Assembly: GCA_035513995.1 (NCBI GenBank)
Contig: DATKBL010000023.1
Coordinates: forward strand, 1 to 12,711
From: DASUTW01 sp035513995
GTDB taxonomy: Bacteria; Actinomycetota; UBA4738; CALAEC01
Direction: 5' to 3'
Length of the DNA stretch: 12,711 nucleotides
Shown: one piece after another, positions 7,453 to 12,711 of the stretch
How positions within the stretch are numbered: the first letter of the stretch is position 1
Layout: each line of letters begins with the position of its first letter
Translations under genes and position numbers: made by a program
The notes under the pieces: model-generated
The model's input: the letters and a program-made list of their open reading frames with translations, nothing else
The model's database searches: none
Told to the model about the DNA's origin: nothing

Positions 7453-9030
7453 TCAGAGGAGGATCGACCGGGCCCGCTGCATCCGCGCCTCGCGCACGAT
7501 CCGCTCCAGCACGTCGGGAGGGATGGGGCTGTCCACCGCGAGGCCCATCAGGGCGAGTCCCCCGGCCTCCCTGCGACCCACCTCCATCCCGGCGATGTTG
7601 ATCCCCGCATCGCCCAGGATCGTGCCCACGGTCCCGATCACCCCCGGGCGGTCCTCGTAAAGGAAGAACGCCATGTGCTCGGCGGGGGCCATCTCGACGT
7701 CGTCGAAGTCGTAGACGCGGACGATCCGCTCGGCGCCGCGCGGACCGACGAGGGTGCCGGCCACCTCGACCGGACCGGCCTCGGTCTCGGCCGAGACCGC
7801 GATCAGGTTGACGTAGTCCTCGGCCTCGAGGCGGCGAGTGTCGCTGATCGTGATGCCCCGGTCCCGCGCGATGATCGGGGCGTTGACGAACGAGACCGGC
7901 TCGTGCACCACGCCGGCGAGCAGGCCCTTGAGAACCGACAGCGTCAGCACGCTCGTGTCGTGCTCGGCAACCCTTCCCTGGTACTCGACGTGCACGGCGC
8001 CCACGGCCTGCTCGGCCAGCCCTTGCAGGACCTTGCCCAGCCGCTCGGCCAGCGGCAGGAAGGGCCGGGTGAGCTCGGAGACCTCGGCGGCGGCGATGTT
8101 GACCGCGTAGGGCACGAACTCGCCCTCGAGGGCCAGCTTCACCATCTCGGCGATCGAGGCCCCCGCCTTGTCCTGCGCCTCCTTCGTGGCGGCCCCCAGG
8201 TGGGGGGTCACGACCACGTTCTCCAGGTCGAAGAGGGGGTGATCGGTGACGGGCTCCTCGTCGAACACGTCGAGGGCGGCGCCACCGAGGCGACCCTCGC
8301 GGAGAGCGGCCTCGAGCGCGCCCTCGTCCACGATGCCCCCGCGCGCCGTGTTCACGAGCCGCGCCCCGGGCTTCATCATCCGGAGCTCATGCTCGCCGAG
8401 GAGGCCTTCGGTCTCGGGGATCCGCGGGAGGTGGATCGTGACGACGTCGGCCTGGACGAGCAGCGCCCCAAGGTCGGGCATGAGCTCGATCCCGAGCTGG
8501 CGGGCGCGGTCCTTCGGCACGAAGGGGTCGAACGCGATCAGCCGCATCCCGAAGGCGAGCGCCCGCTGAGCCACGAGCGTGCCCACGCGGCCGAGCCCCA
8601 CGATCCCCAGGGTCTTGCCGTTGAGCTCCATCCCCTGGAAGCGGCTTCGGTCCCAGTCGCCGGCGCGGAGCGCCGCGTCCGCCCGAGGGATGTTCCGCGC
8701 CTGCGCAAGCAGCAGCGCGAGCGTGTGCTCTGCGGCCGAGAGCACGTTCGACTGGGGCGCGTTCACGACCATCACGCCGCGGCGGGTGGCGGCCTCGACG
8801 TCCACGTTGTCGAGGCCCACGCCCGCGCGGCCGACGACCTTGAGGTTGGCGGCCGCCTCCAGGACCGGGGCGTCGACCTTCGTCTGGGAGCGGACGATCA
8901 GGGCGTCGTAGGGACCGATCGCCGAGGACAGCCCCTCGGAGGCGAGCTCGGGACGGACGTCCACCTCGAACGACTCGCGGAGCAGGTCGAGCCCCTGTTC
9001 GGCCAGCGTCTCGGTGACGAGGACCTTCAC
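7453..9030 (-). CDS. serA: D-3-phosphoglycerate dehydrogenase
   Basis: NAD-dependent enzyme oxidising 3-phosphoglycerate to 3-phosphohydroxypyruvate, the committed step of serine synthesis. This is the long, actinobacterial-type SerA: catalytic and NAD domains (about 1-310) with GLGRVG (145-150) and the Arg230/Glu259/His277 triad in NTARGG, FDEEP and TPHLGA; an intervening ASB domain (about 315-445); and a C-terminal ACT domain (about 452-525, YEDRPGVIGTVGTILGDAGI) expected to bind serine for feedback inhibition. The GTG start at 9028-9030 (MKVLVTETLAEQG) gives 525 aa, the normal length. The frame is open upstream to 9846, but that stretch is antiphase to the aminotransferase gene and has no dehydrogenase features. 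The start overlaps the upstream aminotransferase stop by 4 nt (GTGA); GAGGAGG lies 13 nt before it. No serB gene is in the window. Confidence 0.97.
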   Translation of the reverse strand: MKVLVTETLAEQGLDLLRESFEVDVRPELASEGLSSAIGPYDALIVRSQTKVDAPVLEAAANLKVVGRAGVGLDNVDVEAATRRGVMVVNAPQSNVLSAAEHTLALLLAQARNIPRADAALRAGDWDRSRFQGMELNGKTLGIVGLGRVGTLVAQRALAFGMRLIAFDPFVPKDRARQLGIELMPDLGALLVQADVVTIHLPRIPETEGLLGEHELRMMKPGARLVNTARGGIVDEGALEAALREGRLGGAALDVFDEEPVTDHPLFDLENVVVTPHLGAATKEAQDKAGASIAEMVKLALEGEFVPYAVNIAAAEVSELTRPFLPLAERLGKVLQGLAEQAVGAVHVEYQGRVAEHDTSVLTLSVLKGLLAGVVHEPVSFVNAPIIARDRGITISDTRRLEAEDYVNLIAVSAETEAGPVEVAGTLVGPRGAERIVRVYDFDDVEMAPAEHMAFFLYEDRPGVIGTVGTILGDAGINIAGMEVGRREAGGLALMGLAVDSPIPPDVLERIVREARMQRARSILL

Positions 9031-10175
9031 GCCCGCGCGAAGACCTCCTCGGCCGCGGCCACCGCCGCCCCCGGCTTCGCCGGGTAGCCGAGGTCCATGA
9101 AGGTGAGCTCCAGCGCGGACAAGCACCGCACGATGTCGAAGCGGTCGTAGTAGCCCAGGTGACCGATGCGGAACACCTTGCCGGTCAACGGCCCCTGCCC
9201 GCCCGCGATGATGATGCCGTGGTCGGCCCGCATCTTGGAGACGATCCCCTTCCCGTCCACGCCGTCGGGCACCTTCACCGCCGTCACCGCCCACGCCCGC
9301 TCGGGGTGATCGCCGAACAGGTCCAGGCCGAGCGCGCGCACGCCCTCCTTCGTCGCGGTGGACAGCAGCTCGTGGCGCCGCAGGACCGCCTCGGAGCCCT
9401 CCTCGAGGTACAGACGCAGCGCCTCGCGTAGCCCGAGCATCAGCGAGATCGCCGGGGTCCACGGCGACTCGGGGTTCTCCCGCTCGTAGGCCGCCCGGTA
9501 GGCCGCCCAGTCGAAGTAGAAGCGCGGGCTCGTGGCCTGCCGGCTCGCGGCCCAGGCCTCCTCGGAGACCGAGACGAAGGCGATGCCGGGCGTCGCCGAC
9601 AGCGCCTTCTGGGAGCCGCCGATCGCCACGTCGATGCCCCAGGCATCGGTCTCGAGGGGGACCGCGCCCGCGCTGGAGATCACGTCGAGCGCGGTGAGCG
9701 CGCCCGCCGCCCTCGCGGCCCTGGCGATCGGCTCGACGTCGTTGATGACGCCGGTCGAGGTCTCGGAGTGCTGGAAGAGCACGCCCTTCGTCGGAGCCTC
9801 GCCCACGGCCTGCTCCACGTCGGAGGGGTCGACGGCGCGACCCCACTCGTAGTCGATCCTGCGCACGTCGAGGTGGAAGGCCTCGGCGATCCTCGCGAAG
9901 CGGTCCCCGAAGTAGCCGGTGACCGGGACCACGACACGGTCGCCCGGAGAGAAGAGATTTGCCACCGCGGACTCCAGCCCCCCGGTCCCCGACGAGGTGA
10001 AGACGAGCACGTCGCGCTCGGTCTTCAGCAGGGCCTTGAGGCCGGCGGCCACTTCCCGGAGGAGGTCGCCGTAGCCGGGCCCCCGGTGGTAGACGAGCGG
10101 GCTTCCCTGGGCCAGGTACACCTCGGGGGGGACGGCCGTCGGGCCGGGGGTCATCGGGATCTCAGGCCGGGTCAT
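9027..10175 (-). CDS. Class V aminotransferase (alanine/serine-glyoxylate type), possible phosphoserine aminotransferase
   Basis: A 382-aa fold-I PLP aminotransferase. MTPGPTAVPPEV (8-19) is the typical N-terminus of the alanine-glyoxylate/serine-pyruvate group. SSGTGG (61-66) should bind PLP phosphate, Asp164 the pyridine nitrogen, and Lys190 in GGSQKALSATPG forms the Schiff base. Arg336 in VFRIGHLG is the probable carboxylate-binding arginine. The stop overlaps the serA start by 4 nt, so the two are translationally coupled. From this I infer it makes phosphoserine from phosphohydroxypyruvate in place of SerC, or else handles serine/glyoxylate or alanine/glyoxylate. Sequence alone cannot tell which. 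The ATG at 10175 has GGAG about 9 nt upstream; Met8 (10154) is an alternative start. It lies 46 bp after the DUF2277 gene, where TACCCT could be a weak -10. Confidence 0.92.
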   Translation of the reverse strand: MTRPEIPMTPGPTAVPPEVYLAQGSPLVYHRGPGYGDLLREVAAGLKALLKTERDVLVFTSSGTGGLESAVANLFSPGDRVVVPVTGYFGDRFARIAEAFHLDVRRIDYEWGRAVDPSDVEQAVGEAPTKGVLFQHSETSTGVINDVEPIARAARAAGALTALDVISSAGAVPLETDAWGIDVAIGGSQKALSATPGIAFVSVSEEAWAASRQATSPRFYFDWAAYRAAYERENPESPWTPAISLMLGLREALRLYLEEGSEAVLRRHELLSTATKEGVRALGLDLFGDHPERAWAVTAVKVPDGVDGKGIVSKMRADHGIIIAGGQGPLTGKVFRIGHLGYYDRFDIVRCLSALELTFMDLGYPAKPGAAVAAAEEVFARA

Positions 10176-10212
10176 GCGGCACGCTCCACAGGCTCGGGAG
10201 AGTCGAGGGTAG

Positions 10213-10231
10213 CACCCGTCGTCAGCGGGTG
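10213..10231 (-). terminator. Weak hairpin at the end of the DUF2277 gene
   Basis: CACCCG (10213-10218) pairs with CGGGTG (10226-10231) around a 7-nt loop that contains the DUF2277 TGA (10222-10224). There is no T-tract. It could reduce read-through from the tryptophan-catabolic genes into the aminotransferase-serA pair, and it stands at one of the few larger gaps (46 bp). Support is limited to the 6-bp stem and its position. Confidence 0.3.
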
Positions 10232-10422
10232 ACGGCGTCGAGGAGCCGGCGCGAGACCTCGGCGACCTCGTCCACCGCCGCCTCGAACGCCTCGGCGTTC
10301 CGCTGCGACGGCTGACGGTAGCCGCTCACCTTCCGGACGAACTGCAGGGCCGCCTCGCGGACCTCCTCATCGGAGGCGCGCGGCCCTCCCGGCTCCCGCA
10401 GTCGCTTGATGCTTCTACACAT
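10222..10422 (-). CDS. DUF2277 family small protein, 66 aa
   Basis: A small protein starting MCRSIKRLREPGG and containing REAALQFVRKVSGYRQPS, then AFEAAVDEVAEVSRRLLD. This is the pattern of DUF2277 (MCR-N/S-IK start, A-LQFVRK-SG, AVDE-A--RRLL), a family of unknown function in many high-GC bacteria. It has no signal peptide or membrane segment and looks like two or three helices. The ATG at 10420-10422 overlaps the kynureninase-like stop by 1 nt (TGATG) and has GGGAG 8 nt upstream. The frame is open further upstream to 10524, but only the part from this Met matches the family. The conserved Cys2 near the N-terminus could be functional. Coupling to the kynurenine genes hints at a role there, but no function can be given. 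Confidence 0.9.
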   Translation of the reverse strand: MCRSIKRLREPGGPRASDEEVREAALQFVRKVSGYRQPSQRNAEAFEAAVDEVAEVSRRLLDAVTR

Positions 10423-11573
10423 CAGAGGATCTCCCGGAGGGCCTCGAACAGCATGTCGATGTCCGTGGTCGTGTTGAAGAAGTGCGGAGAGGCGCGGATC
10501 CCGTCGCCCCGCGAGTCCACGCACACGTCGCGCTCGTACAGCGCCTCGGCGACCTTGGCCGCCTCGGTGCCCACGCCGATGTTCACGACGCCGCCGCGCT
10601 CGGTGCGGTCCCGCGGCGTGCGCACCGGGAGCCCCTCACGGTCGGCGCCCTCGATCAGCGCGTCGGTGAGCTCGCCCTGCCGCTCGCGGATCGCCGCCGG
10701 GCCGACCTCGGAGATGATCTCCAGCCCCCCGTGGGCGATGAACGCGACCGGCGCCGGGTGGGTGCCCGTCTCCAGGCGGCGCGCCGTGGGATGACGGTCG
10801 AGCTCCAGCGAGAAGTCGAACGGATCGGCCTGACCCCACCACCCCGTGACCGTCGGCTCGAGCGACGGGATCAGGTCGCGACGCGCGTACAGGAACGTGA
10901 GGCCGGGCCCGCCGCACAGCCACTTCAGCACCCCCGTCGTGTAGAAGTCGCAGCCGAGGTCGTGAACGTCGACCGGGATGATCCCGGCACCGTGGAAGTC
11001 GTCGATCACCGACCACGCGCCGGCCTCGCGCGCGAGCCGGCACACCTCCTTCGCGTCGAGCAGCGCGCTGGACCGGTAGAGCACACGGTTGATGCACACG
11101 AGCGCGGTCCGCTCGTCGATCGCCTCGTCGAACGCCTCTAGGGGGACGGTCAGGCCGTCGGGGCTCTCCAGCACAACCACCTCTGCGCCGAGCCGCTCCT
11201 GTGCGTGCGACACGTGGTGGTCCGTCGGGAAGTCGAGCTCGGTCGAGACGATCCGGTTGCGCTCGCCGGAGAGGTCCATGCACGAGACGATCGAGGACAG
11301 CGCCATTGACACGTTCGTGGTGATCGCCAGCTCCTCGGGGTCGGCGCCCACCAGGTCGGCGAAGAGCCGCTTCACCTGCCGCATCTTCGGGAAGATCGCC
11401 TCGAACCACACCGGCTCTGGGGCGCCCATCTCGCCCCAGGCCTTTACGTACTCGGCGAGCTCGCTCTTCGCCCGCCCCGAGACCGGGCCGAGCGAAGCGC
11501 TGATCAGGTAGGCCTTGTCCCCGACCACGGGGAACTCCGCCCGGTACGCCTCGAGCCTGTTCACGGCGCTCAC
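10422..11573 (-). CDS. Kynureninase-like class V PLP enzyme
   Basis: A 383-aa fold-I PLP enzyme resembling kynureninase (kynurenine to anthranilate + alanine). Features are YLISASLGP (22-30), DFPTDHHV (114-121), D-x-x-H at Asp191/His194 (DDFHGAG), Lys217 in VLKWLCGGPG, GWWGQADPFDF (244-254), TGTHPAP (269-275) and Arg360 in GIRASPHFFNT. The gene for tryptophan 2,3-dioxygenase ends 4 nt upstream, which supports a kynurenine-pathway role. Oddities: the residue before the PLP lysine is Leu216, where characterised kynureninases have Tyr, and DDFH replaces the usual DLAH. A related desulfurase- or epimerase-type activity is therefore possible. The listed start is a GTG (11571-11573); a second GTG at 11562-11564 is better spaced from GAGAGG and may be the true start. 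The stop overlaps the DUF2277 start. Confidence 0.75.
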   Translation of the reverse strand: MSAVNRLEAYRAEFPVVGDKAYLISASLGPVSGRAKSELAEYVKAWGEMGAPEPVWFEAIFPKMRQVKRLFADLVGADPEELAITTNVSMALSSIVSCMDLSGERNRIVSTELDFPTDHHVSHAQERLGAEVVVLESPDGLTVPLEAFDEAIDERTALVCINRVLYRSSALLDAKEVCRLAREAGAWSVIDDFHGAGIIPVDVHDLGCDFYTTGVLKWLCGGPGLTFLYARRDLIPSLEPTVTGWWGQADPFDFSLELDRHPTARRLETGTHPAPVAFIAHGGLEIISEVGPAAIRERQGELTDALIEGADREGLPVRTPRDRTERGGVVNIGVGTEAAKVAEALYERDVCVDSRGDGIRASPHFFNTTTDIDMLFEALREIL

Positions 11574-11577
11574 CCTC

Positions 11578-12387
11578 TCACAGATCGTTCCGGACGGCCC
11601 AGAGCTCCGGGTAGAACCGGCGGTCGAGCGTCTCCCTCAGGTAGCTCACGCCGGCCGAGCCGCCCGTGCCCGTCTTCGACCCGATCTGCCGCTCGACCAT
11701 CGTCACGTGGTGCTGGCGCCACAGGGCGAAGAGCTGGTCGTGGATCAGGAGGTCCTCGGCCAGACGCCACAGCTCGGGGTAGGCGTCCCGGTCCCGGGCC
11801 AGCTTGAGCAGGCTCGCGCGACGCGCCTCCTGATCGTCCGCGGGCATCGGGAGGCCGTGGTGCTCGAGGAGGTCGCGGAACGCGTCCCACAGGTCGGGCT
11901 CCTCCATCCGGCGGAGAACCCGAGGGCGGTCCTCGGGCACCACGAGCTTCGCGTAGCTCGGGTCGTCGATGCCCGAGAGGGTCTCGATCTCCCGGAACTG
12001 CACCGACTGGAACCCACTGGCCGGGTCGAGGTTCGACCGGAACTCCAGGAAGTCCTGGGGGTCCATCGTCTCGAGCACGTGGATCTGCTCGCGCATCAGC
12101 CTGCCGATCACGTGAACCCTCGACAGGAAGTGGCGCGCGCGAGGGACGTTCCGGGCGAACATCAGGTCGCGCACCGACTCGAGCTCGAACAGCAGCTGCT
12201 TGAACCAGAGCTCGTAGGCCTGGTGCACGATGATGAAGAGCAGCTCGTCGTGCGCGGCCGGGTCCGAGAGCAGCGTTTGGGCGTTCAGGACCTCGTCGAG
12301 CCGCAGGTACGACCCGTAGGAGAGCTCGCCCTCCTCCTCGGTGACGCGGCCCATCCGCCGCGTGCCGTGCTGCTCCTCGTCGCTCAC
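11578..12387 (-). CDS. kynA: Tryptophan 2,3-dioxygenase
   Basis: Cytoplasmic heme enzyme that inserts O2 into L-tryptophan to give N-formylkynurenine, the first step of the kynurenine pathway. LSYGSYLRLDEVLNAQ (22-37), HDELLFIIVHQAYELWFKQ (46-64) and LWRQHHVTMVERQIGSKTG (222-240) are diagnostic. His227 is the expected heme ligand, His55 the distal histidine, Arg117 in LEFRSNLDP binds the substrate carboxylate, and TGGSAG (241-246) forms the substrate loop. At 269 aa it is normal for bacterial TDO. The GTG start at 12387 has a GGGGGTGA-type ribosome site; Met12 (12354) is an alternative. It lies 48 bp after the thioesterase and 4 nt before the kynureninase-like gene. The formamidase needed between the two is not in this window. 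Confidence 0.97.
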   Translation of the reverse strand: MSDEEQHGTRRMGRVTEEEGELSYGSYLRLDEVLNAQTLLSDPAAHDELLFIIVHQAYELWFKQLLFELESVRDLMFARNVPRARHFLSRVHVIGRLMREQIHVLETMDPQDFLEFRSNLDPASGFQSVQFREIETLSGIDDPSYAKLVVPEDRPRVLRRMEEPDLWDAFRDLLEHHGLPMPADDQEARRASLLKLARDRDAYPELWRLAEDLLIHDQLFALWRQHHVTMVERQIGSKTGTGGSAGVSYLRETLDRRFYPELWAVRNDL

Positions 12388-12406
12388 CCGCTCACCCCCC
12401 GCCGCG

Positions 12407-12412
12407 AGTGTA
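12407..12412 (-). promoter_or_regulatory. Weak -10-like hexamer ahead of the tryptophan dioxygenase gene
   Basis: TACACT on the - strand, in the 48-bp gap between the thioesterase stop and the dioxygenase GTG, fits a TANNNT -10 core and would give a leader of roughly a dozen bases. No convincing -35 is seen. It is listed because this gap is the natural place for a promoter of the tryptophan-catabolic genes. Confidence 0.2.
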
Positions 12413-12435
12413 CCGGGGCCCGGAGGGAGCCGCTC

Positions 12436-12711
12436 TCAGGGGCCGTCCCACTCCTGCCGCCCGGAGGTCGTCAGGATCGAGCGGTGGCGGTCGGTCCACT
12501 CCTCCTTCTCGCCCGAGCGCTCGAGCAGGACCGCGATCATCCGGCCCGAGGCCGCGGGGCGACCGTCCTTCCGGATGTCGAAGCCGTAGGTCAGCGAGGT
12601 CGAGCCGAGAGCCTCGACACGGAGCTCGACCTCGACGAGGTCGTTGAAGCGGAGCGACTCCGTGAGATCCACGCTCATGTGGACGCGCGGGAGCCGGCCG
12701 TAGATCTCGTC
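12436..12711 (-). CDS. Hot-dog-fold acyl-CoA thioesterase, C-terminal part (5' end outside window)
   Basis: The frame is open from the window edge to TGA at 12436-12438, giving 91 residues. The visible part, YGRLPRVHMSVDLTES, then LRFNDLVEVELRVEALGSTS and LTYGFDIRKDGRPAASG, matches the C-terminal half of YbgC/4-hydroxybenzoyl-CoA-type thioesterases: strands after the central helix, ending in a G-x-x-x-A-x-G type turn. These hydrolyse acyl-CoA or acyl-ACP thioesters. The N-terminal half with the catalytic Asp/Glu is off the edge, so activity cannot be judged. Met at 12678 is not the start, because the homology continues upstream of it. It precedes the dioxygenase by 48 bp in the same direction; a functional link with tryptophan catabolism is not evident. 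Confidence 0.75.
   Translation of the reverse strand, partial: DEIYGRLPRVHMSVDLTESLRFNDLVEVELRVEALGSTSLTYGFDIRKDGRPAASGRMIAVLLERSGEKEEWTDRHRSILTTSGRQEWDGP

Noticed and set aside
7366..9087. A 573-codon open frame on the + strand opposite serA
   Set aside because: Antisense to serA and rich in H, R, G and E with no domain pattern; a GC-bias shadow.
9031..9846. N-terminal extension of serA to a 797-residue protein
   Set aside because: It is out-of-frame translation of the class V aminotransferase gene; the SerA N-terminus MKVLVTETLAEQG begins at the GTG at 9030.
10423..10524. Longer version (100 residues) of the DUF2277 protein
   Set aside because: The extra 34 residues lie inside the kynureninase-like gene in another frame; family similarity begins at MCRSIK.
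1..12711. A novel defence, mobile or CRISPR-like system, or an RNA gene
   Set aside because: No direct repeat arrays, transposase, integrase, phage or toxin-antitoxin proteins, and no tRNA/rRNA-like segments were seen. Almost every base is in a recognisable metabolic, translation or regulatory gene.

Overview
The window is a GC-rich (by eye about 70% G+C), densely coding stretch of bacterial chromosome. Codon use has strong third-position G/C bias. Six of the eleven visible start codons are GTG or TTG, and neighbouring genes overlap by 1-4 nt. A large ATP-binding LuxR (LAL) regulator is present, and serA, ilvE, an FAH-family gene and gltX occur close together, a neighbourhood I recall from mycobacteria and other actinobacteria. 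I infer a member of Actinomycetota, probably an environmental or deep-branching lineage. I cannot assign a genus.

Layout. One gene fragment of unknown function runs on the + strand (1-138). It is followed by a perfect GC-rich hairpin (143-170) that separates it from a convergent block of twelve genes on the - strand. In transcription order, from the right end, the block is: a truncated hot-dog thioesterase; tryptophan 2,3-dioxygenase; a kynureninase-like PLP enzyme; a 66-aa DUF2277 protein; a class V aminotransferase; D-3-phosphoglycerate dehydrogenase (serA); branched-chain aminotransferase (ilvE); an FAH-family hydrolase/isomerase; glutamyl-tRNA synthetase (gltX); a two-ACT-domain protein; peptide deformylase (def); and the LAL regulator.

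How the genes work together. The right third is a tryptophan-to-anthranilate (kynurenine) module; the N-formylkynurenine formamidase step is not in the window. The middle is amino-acid synthesis: serA opens the phosphoserine route, the class V aminotransferase just upstream overlaps it by 4 nt and is a candidate for the next step, and ilvE does the last step for Val/Leu/Ile. The left part couples this to translation (gltX, def), with an ACT-domain protein as a likely amino-acid sensor. Junctions are very tight (three GTGA 4-nt overlaps, one TGATG 1-nt overlap, one TGAATG abutment), so much of the block is probably co-transcribed and translationally coupled. The wider gaps, where an internal promoter could sit, are 46 bp (before the class V aminotransferase), 64 bp (before ilvE), 52 bp (before the regulator) and 48 bp (before the dioxygenase).

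I found no mobile elements, CRISPR arrays, tRNA/rRNA genes, phage genes or defence-like cassette. No stretch over 300 bp lacks a gene. This is mainly ordinary metabolic chromosome. The most interesting points are a possible non-SerC phosphoserine aminotransferase next to serA, a kynureninase-like enzyme with an altered active-site neighbour, and a DUF2277 gene coupled to tryptophan catabolism. I do not see evidence for a wholly new system.
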